Assembly (NCBI GenBank): GCA_021521415.1
Contig: JAIQDT010000061.1
Span: 3,720,001-3,784,000, forward strand
Origin: Bidens hawaiensis
Taxonomy: Eukaryota; Streptophyta; Magnoliopsida; Asterales; Asteraceae
DNA: 64,000 bases
Direction of reading: 5' to 3'
The notes below the pieces were generated by a model. That model was not told the origin of the DNA and searched no databases. It worked only from the letters and a program-made list of their open reading frames with translations. Of the stretch, positions 23,351 through 35,946 are shown one piece after another (position 1 is the stretch's first letter; every line of letters starts with the position of its first letter). A program made the position numbers and the translations under genes.

Positions 23351-25010
23351 CGGGTCTAATGTGTAGGAAAGTGAAGTCGCCATGTTCTCATGCCATGTGA
23401 GTTGGTTTGAACATATAGTTGTATTATCACCATCGAGGTGTGTGTACATTGAGAAACTTAGCTACATGCCTGATGCTATAAGTTAAGAACCTACTAAGAT
23501 ATCTTTATGAGGTTCGAGACAGTCACCTACCTCTAGTTGGGTTTTCCATGTCTTAGGTATAATATTAATATTGATTTCAAATATGATTCATGATGAACCA
23601 GCACTCATGAGTAAGGTTGCATCAGTGCGGGGAAGTCCGGTTAGTTTCACTTGAGTCGTTGATAGTCTTGTGTAGAACTAAGGCATGCCAAATACGGGAA
23701 TGAAGTAGCCTAAGGAAACATCAAAAGCGCCAAGATAGAGAGAATTTAACGAATAGAGGAAAAACAAAATCTGTGTTCTTGTGTTCTTGACTAATCAAAG
23801 TATCCAAAAATGCTAGACGAGACTACTACAACCCTGAAAATCTTATTGTTGTGGCTATCGCGTTGGATTAGAGGTTGTGCATTGCGAAAGGTTGACACAT
23901 ATGTGTCAAAGAAGAGTCCAACTTATAGGAATGTTTGTTTGAATTATATAGCTATGACAAATTGAATATGGCTACTCAGAAGTCTCTTAGGATAAGTAGA
24001 ACTAATAAGGTCAAAGAGTTCTTTAAGCTTCAAGTGGAAGGTACTGTCATGCCAACATCGTTGATAACTCACAAAGTACTTTAAGTTTTGAACTAGCAAT
24101 GTGCCCATTTTAGTTGTACATATATGTTCATGATATTTTGTAATAGTTTGGTTGGAAGTAATGGTTACCACAGCAGGGTCACTAGAATTCACACACACAT
24201 GCAAGTTTATAATTACGTTGATCACACATGATTATAAATTTGCCTTGTATGATCACTCTATTTTTCTCCCATTAGTTATTATATGAACTTTTTTTTATAG
24301 TTATAGTTTTGTATTTTCCTAAGCAAGCTCTTATAGCACTCCTAGTAATGCAATATGGGCTCCTATGTTACTCAGTCTATGGCTTTCTATAGGTAACGAT
24401 GAAGGTAAATCACGTAACCTTCAGTGCTAAGTATGAAAAAAAAAATACTTAACACAAAACGGGGTCAAAGTCCCCAATTAATCTCGAGCACAACACGCTC
24501 CAATCAACATAAAATCCCCCTGGAAATGGTCAGTAAAACCGAGCATCTCGTGCTCCAAATCAATATATATGCCTTACGGCATTAATATATCCAGCAAACA
24601 ATGAAACACTAATATAATACGGAATGATGTACATAAATAATTCATCAATGAAGTGATCTAAAAACAATAATACTAATCATGTTTGAATAAAAGTCTTATA
24701 AGTATTCACGTAAAATTCGATAGTTAATCACTTTTGCACAGTTGAAATCAATCAGTTAATGCTCTAAACCAAGTCTTAGAGTTCTATGAGCAACATCTTA
24801 GAACTAGTCAATTTCAATAGCCAACCCTTAGTGTTTTATAAATCAAACATTAGAGTTCTATTGGCACTTAAGGCTTATCCTATTATAATTGTTATCATAT
24901 ACCTGCTAAGTCAGGGTCTTTGCAGTTTCAGAGTCTTAGTGGTCGACGTTTTAAGTTGCTTTGGTTAAATCCTATGTGTCTCTAAAGAAACCTAATTCGT
25001 TGAAACCTTT
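23351..25010 (-). other. E1 internal segment next to its PBS, non-coding
   Basis: No recognisable coding sequence is seen on either strand. The segment runs from the G1 insertion to the PBS of E1, so it corresponds to the 5' leader side of E1. Confidence 0.45.
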
Positions 25011-25024
25011 GGATCTGATACCCA
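25011..25024 (-). other. E1 primer-binding site (decayed)
   Basis: The minus strand reads TGGGTATCAGATCC two bases after the LTR end. This is an initiator tRNA-Met PBS with one inserted G and one substitution. It supports 25027 as the end of a minus-strand 5' LTR. Confidence 0.7.
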
Positions 25025-28000
25025 TCTGTCACACCCTGCCATGGGGGCATGGTCATTTTATGGATAAATTGGTACCAATGCAAGCAGCGGAATATAATTA
25101 ATAAAGATAAGCTACAGTGTTTGTACTATGCATTTAAAACAACGTGTAACTACACAACTATCTCTTCTCTGACACTGCTGCAATCCGTGTTAGGTTCTAT
25201 TAATCTCTTTGGCATCTAATCTTCATTGTTCTTGTTCGGCATTCGCCTCTATCCTTAGGCATACTCATTACAAGGCTAATCCAATTTGCTATCCACAAGG
25301 TACCTGAATACATGCTAAAAGTGTCAACTAAAAAGTTGGTGAGTTCGTGAGTTTAGCTCATATACACATAAAAGAGTTAATTTATAAAAGCGCGCAAGTT
25401 TGCGTGTATGTAAGTACAAAGCATGGTGCACATCAATCAAGTCCACAATCAATCCTGCATTCGATCATAAGCCTCCCATCGACTTGCAACCGAACGGCTC
25501 CCCGTCCCCGATTATTACTCTGCCAAGCAATAATCCAAACGTTAGGTCATATGCCGCAACGGTCCGCAGACCTCAGTGTGGTTTACCGACATAGGGTAAC
25601 TATGCGTGGGGTCTCCCAAATAGTACTACCCATACGAGCCATAGGCTCACTCCCTGAGTTAATGATTGTGTAATTTAGAGTGGGACAAAAACATGGCAGA
25701 AATAGTTCTTGATAAACATAACACCATAAGTAAATCATAGCATGTATTCAACCCAAAAGGTTTAAGTCAAAGGGGCAGCACGAAACTCACCTAAGTCCGT
25801 ATGCAATATGTGCAAATGAAAGACAATATATGAGCTTGCAAATATGCTAGGAACCACCAAGTACGCCTATTTTATATATCAATGAACAATAAGTTATTGA
25901 ACAACAATGTAAAATTCGTTATGGGTATCGTCCACTAGATAATTCTAACTTCCGACCAATGTGTTTGGTTCCTGGTGAATAAAGTTCCACTTTGTGGAAA
26001 GTTTATACGTAAATAATTTTATAATATTGGTGTTGTTGTATAGGTATTTTATTTCAACTTTTAATAGTTTTAGTTACCCCGGTTTACTTGTCGGGTTTCG
26101 CTAAAGTTTCCATTTTTGGAAAGTTCAGGCTTTCGGTTAGGTTTCAGGCCACCGTATAAACATAGAAGTTATATACATTTCATTGATATCAAAAGTTTAA
26201 TGATTCTTATTTAAACAGCCATGCCTAGTGTGTACAAAAGTTGACAATATCGGTTAGCCGGTGTTGTCGGTTTTAATTATATGTCTTGAATGAATAGTTT
26301 AAATAAACGAATACTCTTGTAACTAAAACTTCTAATTTTATAGAAACATAAATTATACAAAAATATGCTATTTCCAGATATGATTATTCAGAAAGTTTGG
26401 TGTTTAGTACCCACACTTTCGTTTAACGTTTGTTTCGGCAAAAATCGGGTAAAAGACTTACTTAATTTTGATAAAATAATTAAACACTCAAATTATGGTT
26501 TTATAAGATTATACTTACTGTTAGAAATCAAAAACTTCATAATTTTGTATTATTCAATATGCTTGTTCGGTTTATGTCGTTTTACCGTAAGTCACGTTTA
26601 GACGCCAATTTTTGACAAAAAGGGTGTTGTGTGTATTGAAAATGGTTTACATCATTATAACAAAGTATTTTACATTTAACTTCTGTAAAAGTACCCACAT
26701 TATATATTTGAAGCATTTTATTCTTTAGAAGCCGACCCGTTCGTCGGTTTTAACGAAATAACAATTTTAAGCTTGTAAACGGGCCATTTTTCTAAATCCG
26801 CTTATCCTCAAATGTTTTATAGATTATTTTGGCACATTTAACTCATGAGTTTTTGTTCTCAAAACATATTCTTTAAACTTTCAGTTTTTAAGAGATAACC
26901 GGTTTCCAAAAACGCCCTTTCGTTATGTTTTTAACAAAAACTCATTTTTCGTCATCTAAAAAGTTAGGACCTGTTATAATAAAATAAAATAGGTTGTTCT
27001 GGCATTTCATGGGTTTTGAAAGATTATTCACAGCTGCAGTTTCGCTAACGGGCCCGGTTTTGGCTCTTTTGGGTCTTAGTTCGGTATTTAAAGCGAAGAT
27101 TCATGCAAAATGGTTCCGGGTCAGATTATATATAATTAATATAATGTATTTTAAGTATATTTCTAGGAAAAACATGCATTTTATCATTTTTGAAACAATT
27201 AGACTTATCTATGATTGTTTATTGTCGGTTTTAAGCGAAACACGCTTCTAGGCTCGTAAACAGATTTCTTTTCCTAACCAAATTAGTCCTAAATATGTTT
27301 TAACTTTTTTTAGTCAATAAAATTCATATATGCTTATGTTGAAATAGTATTCGTGTGTAAACACAATTTATGGATATAACTTGCCCAAGGTTTGTTCCAA
27401 AAATACCCTTTTAGCTATATAATCAACTAAACTCAGTTTTGATCATCAAATCAGTTATGCCCTGCTATAATATAATAAAATAAGATATAATGACATATCT
27501 TGGCTCATAAAATGACTAGGGTTTTGATTAATGTTGCGGTTTGTGTTTTTGGCCCATTAAGGACATAATTTGGTTTTAAATGCGATGTTTCACTTAGAGT
27601 AGTTTTGGATCTGGTTACAACTAATCATAATATTATGTTTAGGGCTGTAAAAATATGCTAATGTATCAGTTAGGTTGCATGGCTTATTTCTTAGTTAAGC
27701 GAGTTACAAAAGTGTCCGTTTAAACGGATTTTATAGCCCGTTTTCAATATTATCCATTGGGGCTGATTTATACAATTTCGGACTTAAATATGTATGATTA
27801 ACTTTTGGAAATTTTTTTAAATGTACAAAAGTTAACAAGTTTACTTGCCGGGTTGGTTTTTGAGCTAGTTTCCACTTAAACGAGTCATCGAATGACTATA
27901 AATTGGCTACGGTTTTAAGGGCTGAACTTTGTGTAATTTTTAGTGGTTTATGGTCAAATTTTTCTGTTCATTTTTACTTTTCTGTTTTATAAGTTTATAC

Positions 28001-28959
28001 CAAGCTCACTTTATTACCGAAAATGCCCTTTCCCTTTTATATTTATTTAGAACTTGCTTTTAGTTGCGAAACACGTCCAGGCCTGTTATAATACGTGGTA
28101 TTAACTAGCAAAGAGTTTTATACCGATATTAGGCTGCTCAGAACCTAATATGGTTTTGGTTCGGTTTCGACCCGTTGGCACCTTTATGGTATATTTTCTA
28201 CCAAAATTAAATTTTATTTAGCAAGTATATTTGGACCTGTAATAATACCTAAAAATAAGTGGTTCTAGCATTTCATTGGTTTTAACAAATATTTTAAAGC
28301 TGTACTAACAGGCACGAGTTCGGATTTTGGCCCGTTCGGGTTCTAGTTTGGCTTTAAAACGATGATTCGCGTAAAACAGTTTCAGGTCAGTTTATAACTT
28401 ATCAAAATAATGTGTTTGGTGATGTAAAAAGATGTTGTAATATCACTTAGGTTTCTGGTTAGTTTCACAATTAAACGGGTTACAAAAGTGAAGGTTTAAA
28501 AGGTTTTCATCACACGGTTTATGTAAGGTCCCGATCCCGGAAACCCTACCTTGGCGTTGGATTTACTCATAAACACAGTTCTAAAATCAGAGTTAATAAA
28601 AACTTTTGCGGAATAATTAAAAACTTCATGCATTACATTACAAAACATCGAATCTTGTCTTAACATACAAATTATCCATTCATAGACATAACATAAAACA
28701 GTCATGACGCTTCTTCATAGATACCCGTCTCTTTAGCTCATGCCATGTGTCCCTCCTCAAGCCAGCTGCCTCAACCTATTTGCCTGCGTGCATACTAAAA
28801 ATCAACTATGTCGAGTGAGTTCTAGTTAAGCAGGTACATACATTTCATTCTCATTCTTTACATTCTTACTCCCATGCATTCCTACTTTTACTTACCTTCA
28901 TTATTTTATACATACATAACCTTCCTATATTTTTTAAGAGCCTTTCGCTCCATAACCTT

Positions 28960-29110
28960 CACATTTATTATTAGGGTATGCAACCCTTCATTCTTCGCCT
29001 ATATTATTAGGGTAGGCAACCCTTAATTCTTCGTCTATATTAATAGGGTAGGCAACCTTTTATTCTTCGCCTATATTATTAGGGATAGGCAACCCTTTAT
29101 TCTTCAGCTC
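28960..29110 (-). repeat. ~36-bp tandem array in S2
   Basis: About four copies with the core TTATTAGGGTAGGCAACCC followed by TTCTTCGCC. The position corresponds to the CCGAGCCCTAATAATACTC array of G1. Confidence 0.85.
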
Positions 29111-29483
29111 TACATATCATACATACCATTCATACACTACACATATCGTACATACCTTTCTTTCATTAGCTATATCTGTTCTCATATACCTCTTCACATA
29201 TACGTTTAACTCTTTCTACACTAATTAGGTATATTTATAAACATTCATACGACATACACTTACCACTTAAGGTAAGTGTATGAACTAATCACATTGAGTA
29301 TGCACACGGCCCTAAAACATTACACAGAAATGAGGCTAGAAACTCACCTGGAGTCGGTTTCTCTCGCCGTTAATGGTAACGCCCTTCTTTAGTTGTGTAC
29401 GGCTAACTGTACAATACATTACACGTGTCAATTATCTATTACCACTACTTCCTACATTTAAGTTTACGAACCCTCAACTAACG

Positions 29484-29573
29484 GGGGTCCAGGGGCAGCG
29501 CCCCTGGTAGCGGGGTCTAGGGGCGGCAGCCCCTAGCAGGGTCCAAGGGGCAGAGCCCCTGGCTGGGGTTGAG
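29484..29573. repeat. GC-rich hairpin block in S2
   Basis: Reverse-oriented counterpart of the G1 block at 14995-15090, with the same three GGGGC/GCCCC hairpins. The block is much better conserved between S2 and G1 than its surroundings. Confidence 0.85.
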
Positions 29574-29579
29574 CTGGAA

Positions 29580-29750
29580 CTTTTTCGCTTCTCAAGAAAC
29601 TTTTTCGCTTCGCATGGTCATGCGATGCGAAATAACCTTTTTCGCTTCGCATGGCTGTACGATGCGAAACAACCTTTTTCGCTTCGCATGGCTGTGCGAT
29701 GTGAAATTACCTTTTTCGCTTCGCATGGTCATGCAATGCGAAATAACCTT
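29580..29750 (-). repeat. 38-bp palindromic array in S2
   Basis: About four copies of a 38-bp unit containing TTTTTCGCTTCGCATGG and a following ATGCGATGCGAAA. Each unit is itself an inverted repeat. It occupies the place of the 32-bp array in G1. Confidence 0.9.
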
Positions 29751-31892
29751 TTCTTCACTTTTACCATTTTAAAGCCATTTTTCTCCTTATTCCCTCCTTA
29801 GGACCCGGTTTTACCCTTTTTATGGGTTTTGGGTCATACCAACTTTGTATACCCGTGTTTTATGAGGTCCGAACATCACATTTTTGTCCTATTTCATACT
29901 CGTGAGGCTAAGACTCACCAAGTTTATGTTTTTCTTATATCTTACAACCCGATCTACTAAGATATCGATTTGCATGTCGAACTCAACCACAAAACTTAAT
30001 CTTCTTGGCTAAAACTCACCTTTGGCTTCAGGTTTGGTTCGGATCTGGACAACTTGAGGATCTGGACGTGATTCTTGTTTTTTGAAGACACTTGATCACC
30101 AAGATCTTCCTTACTTTAGCCCGGAATCGGATTTGGGTCTTGAGAGAGAGTATGTGTGTTCTAGGGAGTGTGTGTGTGTTGTGGGAAGAAATGGTGAAGG
30201 GATGGGGGGGATGGCCTTATATAGAGAGCTATGGACCCCACCACCCACTTCCTTCACCAATCCTAATCCTTATTAAATATAAACACGCACCCATTTAAAC
30301 GAGCGACTCACACGAAACAATAATTTTCTTTTATTTAGTAATCTCATAATACGGATGTTACAGTTTAATGTTATATATTGGGGCTGATTTATACCAAGTT
30401 TAAGGACATAAATAAACACGTTTAACTACTGGAAATTATGTTAGATGTCCAGAAGTTAATATGGTCACATATTGGCTTTGATTTCAAACTAGTTTACACG
30501 TAAACGAATCTCCGAACGGTTTAAACTTTGGCCACAGTTTTGGGGCTGTTTTGGGGCTGCATATAATGCAATTTTAAGAGTTCCATACTAGTAATATTTT
30601 CTGCATATTCTGGAATTATTTACAAAGTTTGTTGGTTTGGTTCATGATCGGCTAGTTGGGTTTAAACTAAATTTTCGGTTTAATAGTTAAAAGTTCTAAC
30701 TTCATGGTTATGATTTACCTGATTTTAACTTGTCTTTCATTATAGTTTTAGGTTACATGTTAATATGTTTTCTTTCAGTTTGCTGGTTGAGTTTCACATG
30801 AATTTAACACGAATTACAAGCTTCAAATTAACATGAAAATACAACAAATACGGGCTGCAGTACCTGGTACACATTAGGGTTTCACGAGTAGGATCGAACT
30901 TTAATTTAAGATGATTCCACGAGCAGAAACAAAAATCTCAGGCTGTAATTTCGTTATAGGTTCATTAAAAAATTAAAGGAATAAGGTTAGAGAATGGATT
31001 AAAAACATCAGAATGGTGATTACCCGGGTTTCTTGGTGTTACCGGGGCTGCTCCGTGAGTGCAGAGACAGGTTTAGGGTTATCGATTTTCTTCATATTCT
31101 TAGGCTGGTCGATTCTTTAACTGGGAGTAGAGACTTGCAAATTTTTTGCAAATATGAAGAACGAGAATATTGATTAAGGAAATAGGGATAAGAGATAAAG
31201 TAATCAAAGGTTTCTTGGAAGAATGGACATGCAATTGATTTAATTGGAGGACAGACTGATCATATATGAATGGGGTAGGGGACTGGTGTTTCGATGGATT
31301 GCAATTGGGTGGTATGAGATTTGATTAGATTATTTCTAGTTTTGCAAGATATAATAATATCTTGTATTATTATTAGTATTTTGTTATTTTTTATAAGCTT
31401 CTTCAATTAATTTATTTATACTAGCTAAGAGGGCCGGATGTTACATAAAAACATAGGGTTATGATTTTTAGATAATATCTAGCGTGTCACATATCTTGTT
31501 TTCCAGTTTTTGTTTTGGGCACAAATATAATAAATCATCTGGTATCTTCGTTAAAAAAAAATTGGATACCCGGTAAAGTTAAATAAATATTATATGGTTC
31601 GTATAATTTTTGAAGTTATCAGGTTCGGGTTCGTTTTGATTATACGAGTCTCGGTTTCGTTTGATTACTTTGGGTCGAGCCCTTGTTATAGATTAAGGTA
31701 TTGTTATTAGACTTATCCGTATCTCTATCGAGGTCTACATAATCATCGGATCGAACCTACTAGTTATCATATCGATGGTTCGGACCAATCCCACAAATAT
31801 ATAGTTCACTTCAATTATTCGACTAACATCACACTCGATATCTAACGTTGAGTTTATTTAAAAAAAATTCTAGCCCTATTTTTGGGGTTGTT

Positions 31893-32400
31893 TGACAAGA
31901 CCCGAGCCCTGGTGCGGAAGCGTGAATAATGGTCGTTATTAACGGTGGAGCTCGGATCTGAGCTAGGATCGAATCGTATTCACTCTTGAAAGGTGTTTTG
32001 GACGGATGAGTGGTGTTTGGGAGAGAGCCAGAATCGATTACAATGAACAATAGACTGGATGAACAAATATATGTAATCGAAACACAAATAAAGAAGTGGT
32101 AGTATGATTTCATTAGTCAAAAGATTTTCATACAGAGCACTCATACATATAATAAAGATCAGCCACCTCCAGGAGAGCTCATCCTGGAGGCGGCGGCTCT
32201 CTCTAAGAGATAAAACCCTAGATCTCACACAATACACAATACACTTATACTAGACAAATTAACAAATACATCTATTTATACTAGTCTAGCATGTCTTGGC
32301 CTTAAAGCCATCCACCCTTGGTTGAGACCAAAAATATTAATTATTTTTCACCCATAATAATACTAATTCAATGTGTCGGTCTAAAATATAAGTCCCAACA
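31893..32400 (-). repeat. N1 3' LTR (508 bp)
   Basis: Direct copy of 34837-35345 with scattered differences, estimated at several percent. Ends AAGTCCCAACA on the plus strand. Confidence 0.9.
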
Positions 32401-33364
32401 ATCTCCCCTTTAGACCGATGCCATCGAATTTCTTCCACAATCACCTCAAAAACCCGTTATTTTTCGTTGAACTTCTCCCCCTCACGTTAAGCTTCTCCCA
32501 TTGTTCATATCGAATCATCTCTCTTATATCACTTTTTGGATACTGTTGTATGGGTATATGAACCAGGCTTTGAACTTCAAAGATCAACTTCAAGTAGCAA
32601 GGTCATCACAAAAAGAAATAAACTCAATGTGATCATCAAATAATTTTCCATTCTTCAAAACCGTTTCTTCCCTTATAAGTCATCTTCAAACCTTTCCCTG
32701 AATCAAGATAGCATTCAAGTCAACCATAACCCGTTCTTGATTGTCAAGTGACTATTTTCATAGGAGGTTAAACTCTATTGATCATCCGTTCACCATGTTA
32801 CTAGTGATGACTCTATCTTCTCAACCGTACTAGGAAATCATAAGACTCACAAACAATGAAACATCTCTAAAGAATCTTGGATTATTGATCTTGATCAATT
32901 TTTCCTTAACTTGTGTCTTCTCACTTGATTTGAAGCAAGCAATTTGCAATGAAATTCAAGAATTTTTACTCCCCCAATTTCGTTGCAATTGTCTTTTAAA
33001 ATTGTGTCTTCAAATCAAGTATGGGTGAAACAACCTTGACCATCCTTATAAAGATTGTTGATTCTGTAATAAACAAAGATAAACAAAACATTATGTTGGT
33101 TGACACTCATAAGGTATTAAATCCGTAAGCTTGGTCAACACTTGTTCTTGTAAAGCTCTTTGATGAAGTTTGTGAAAAATTGATAAGGCTTTGATTTCCT
33201 TTTGCTTGTTGATGATTGGATAAAATTTACCAAAATACCCTGGTATATATCTTCCATAAATATCAGCTTGGTCAAACGGTCAACGGCACCAAAAATCTCA
33301 AGTGTAATTCATTCACGAGCACACATAAGTCAAAGTCCCTTCACAAGCATACAATTTTTTTTTG

Positions 33365-33720
33365 GCTCGCTTGCTCGAGAAAACACTTGTATTTTTCTGT
33401 CATTACTCGAGCATGCTTCTGTCTTTACTCGAGCATGCTAGAGACCTTGCTTGAGACCTTGCTCGAAAATACTTTTGTCTGTCATCGAGTATGCTCGAGA
33501 CCTTGCTCGAAAATACTTGTGTTTTTCTGTCTTTCATCGAGCATGCTGGAGAGCATGCTCGAAAGCTTGCTCGAAGGCTTGCTCGAAAACACTTGTGTTT
33601 TTCTGTCATTTCCTGAGCATGCTCAAAAGCAAAAGTGTGTTCGAAAACACTTGTATTTTTCTTCTCTTTTCATGGGCATGCTTAGGAGCCCAAGTGTGCT
33701 CAAAGAAGGTTTGCTCAAGT
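33365..33720. repeat. CTCGAGCATGCTCGAG-type array in N1
   Basis: Degenerate tandem units combine palindromic words such as TCGAGCATGCTCGAGA with CTTGCTCGAAAATACTTGTG and TTTTTCTGTC. Overlapping open frames here are repeat by-products with low-complexity, cysteine-rich translations. Confidence 0.8.
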
Positions 33721-33829
33721 AAAACAAAGTGTTGTCGACACCAAAAGAGATTGTTTTGAGATAAATAAGGATGTTCTTGGGGTTTATGTGCTCGAATCCA
33801 AACTTGATGTGCTCGACTTTGCATGCTTG

Positions 33830-34210
33830 ACCAATCGATAAGCTACCTTTCGAGTAAACCTATCGATGCTCGAACAGCATAATCATTCCGTTGTTCTCAA
33901 AAGACTTCATGAAAGTTCAGGACTTGTCCACTGTGCTCGAGCAATAGATAAGATACCTTTCGGGTAAACATATCAACGCTTGAACAGCAGAAACATTTCC
34001 TTGTGCTTGTAATACTTCATGACAGTTCAGGACTTGTCCACTGTGCTCGAGCAATAGATAAGATACCTTTTGGGTAAACATATCGACGCTCGAACAACAG
34101 AAACATTTCCTTGTGCTCGTAATATTTCATGACAGTCTTGTCCATTATGCTCGAGCAATAGATAAGATACCTTTCGGGTACACATATCGATGCTCGAACA
34201 ACAGACCTTT
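33830..34210. repeat. ~105-bp tandem array in N1
   Basis: Three to four copies of a unit containing GTGCTCGAGCAATAGATAAG, ACCTTTCGGGTAAACATATC and TTCATGACAGTTCAGGAC. Confidence 0.85.
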
Positions 34211-34836
34211 CTTCTGCATCATCAATCAATGATTTTCCAATGCAGAACCAGCTTGAATATTCCCTCTGCATTTTCCATCAGCTGCTACAAACAATGATTA
34301 GATTGCTCCTAGTACCTGTTCATTCTTGACTTCTACATATCAGATTGTACCAGCATCAATGCTCTTCAATATTCCCTTCACTGTTAAAGCAGCACACTCA
34401 TATCAGAAACAATTATGAGCAAATAAAACCCTAATTTTCAGATCAAGAACCAAGCTTCTTCAACTGAAATTAATCATTGTAGCAATATCCCAGTCATCTC
34501 GATATCAACCATCTATCTTCAATCTATCAACAGCCGTTACAGATCTGAAAATCATCTTCTATACCAGTTTTGCCCCAAAACGAGCTAAAAACACTATTAC
34601 ATCAGATCTGGACCGAAATGACCAAATAAGCATGAAATTGATGTTAAATCTCCGAACGAGTCATTAACCCAAACATCAATCCACATAAATTTTACCCAAA
34701 TCATCAAATAATTTCAAAACCCTAAAAATTTTTCAACAAACCTCATCGGTTTAACGTCCATGGTGGATTCAAGAGCGAGATGAATTAGATTCAGCGGTTA
34801 TTCTGAACGATTCAACAACGCTGCTTTAATACCAAC

Positions 34837-35345
34837 TGACAAGACCCGAGCCCCAATGCGGAATCATGAATAATGGTCGTTATTAATGGTGGAGCTCGGA
34901 TCTGAGCTAGGATCGAATCGTATTCACTCTTGAAAGGTGTTTTGGACGGATGAGTGGTGTTTGGTAGAGAGCCTGAATCGATTACAATGAACAATAGACT
35001 GGATGAACAAATATACGTAATCAAAACACAAATAAAGAAATAGTAGTATGATTTCATTAGTCAAAATATTTTCATACAGAGCACTCATACATGTATACAT
35101 ATAATAAAGATCAGCCACCTCCAGGAGAGCTCATCCTGAAGGCGGCGGCTCTCTCTAAGAGATAAAACCCTAGATCTCACACAATACACTCATACTAGAC
35201 AAACTAACAAATACATCTATTTACACTAGTCTAGCATGTCTTGGTCTTCAAGCCATCCACCCTTGGTTAAGACCAAAAATATTAATTATTTTTCACCCAT
35301 AATAATACTAATTCGATGCGTCAGTCTAAAATATAAGTCCCAACA
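34837..35345 (-). repeat. N1 5' LTR (509 bp)
   Basis: Begins TGACAAGACCC and ends AAGTCCCAACA on the plus strand. The PBS-like sequence lies immediately left of it. Confidence 0.9.
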
Positions 35346-35353
35346 TTGTCACA

Positions 35354-35858
35354 GGCCCTTAAGCGGCACGCGGCGAAGCGAGCGTGCAAAGTGCATCATC
35401 AAAGTGCCACATTGTGCCTATCGCACTTCGCCCGTGCCCGTGCGCGTCAGGTGCCTCGCACCCTCCGCTAGGACTACTAGGTGTGATTTGGCACATAAGA
35501 ATATTATCATGTGAGCTCTCTTTCTTATAAATAGCTTACAAGTTTTGTAATATAGCGATGTGGGACAAGATTTAGAAATCCTATTTATACCATGGTGGAA
35601 GCCTTCCATTTTCTTTCCTCCACCAATATGGGATGGAATTTCACTTCATTTACATTCTTCATTCTTCCTTTGTTTTATTTCTTCTACTATTCTTCTTATT
35701 TCTTCACTTCTTCTTTTATTTATTTTATTTCTTTTTGGATTGGTTTGTTATACCCCCGTTCATAAACAAGCAATCTGGTAACTCTAAAGGAGGTGGGGAG
35801 CAACGTGAGAGCGACACGTAGGATTTTATAGTAGACAAATATATAGATAGTTAGATTA
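35354..35858. other. Unassigned segment with GC-rich island and TATA-like motif
   Basis: The first ~130 bp is CpG-rich with short inverted repeats such as GCACGC...GCGTGC. TATAAATA at about 35526 is followed by GCGATGTGGGAC and a long CT-rich tract. It could be a fragment of another short LTR or TRIM element, but neither boundary is clear and I recognise no gene. Confidence 0.35.
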
Positions 35859-35946
35859 GATATATAGAACAGCCTCCATGCTATAATTATGGAGAAGAGT
35901 GGACTTTCTCTAGATATAATATACACCAAATAATCCTTTGCTAATA
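35859..35946 (-). repeat. C1 3' LTR (truncated)
   Basis: Matches the first ~88 bp of the 5' LTR, from TATTAGCAAAGG to TTCTATATAT on the minus strand, then diverges. Preceded on the minus strand by the PPT-like CTGAGGGGGCA. Confidence 0.8.

Larger units (their letters stand above)
28522..30362 (-). mobile_element. S2: solo LTR, chromovirus type, 1841 bp
   Basis: On the plus strand it begins TGTAAGGTCC and ends GGATGTTACA; the reverse complement starts TGTAACATCC like G1. GTTTA is duplicated at 28517-28521 and 30363-30367. It shares with G1, in reverse, the terminal block (TTTACTCATAAACAC...), the GC-rich block and the two array positions. No internal region or PBS remains. Confidence 0.93.
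31893..35345 (-). mobile_element. N1: non-autonomous copia-like LTR element, 3453 bp
   Basis: Direct LTRs lie at 31893-32400 and 34837-35345. On the minus strand each starts TGTTGGGACT and ends GGGTCTTGTCA. A PBS-like GTTGGTATTAAAGC (34823-34836) and a PPT AAAGGGGAGAT (32401-32411) set the minus orientation. Flanks are TTGTT and TTGTC, a 5-bp duplication with one change. The 2.4-kb internal region holds tandem arrays and no gag or pol, so it must be mobilised in trans. The TGTTGGG terminus is typical of Ty1/copia; that assignment is inference. Confidence 0.86.
25027..35353 (-). mobile_element. E1 5' LTR, about 5.0 kb without nested insertions
   Basis: On the plus strand it begins TGTCACACCC and ends GGTTGTCACA at 35353 once N1 is removed. 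It carries two insertions, S2 and N1. Subtracting them and their target duplications leaves 5023 bp, very long for an LTR. From 26957 rightward it aligns with the 3' LTR at 1-4832. Frequent phrases such as GGCCCGTTAAGGACATAAT recur through it. It contains no supported gene. Confidence 0.75.

Noticed and set aside
25347..25673. 108-codon plus-strand frame in E1 LTR
   Set aside because: It sits in a non-coding LTR, overlaps another frame and has no counterpart that could be checked in the partner LTR, which lies outside the window.
30082..30298. Overlapping short frames in S2 (possible host gene)
   Set aside because: They lie within the solo LTR near its promoter side, overlap in several phases and have no domain.
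33216..33722. 168-codon open frame inside N1
   Set aside because: It lies in a tandem array, has low-complexity cysteine/serine composition and is opposite to the element's orientation. Overlapping frames of similar length exist in other phases.
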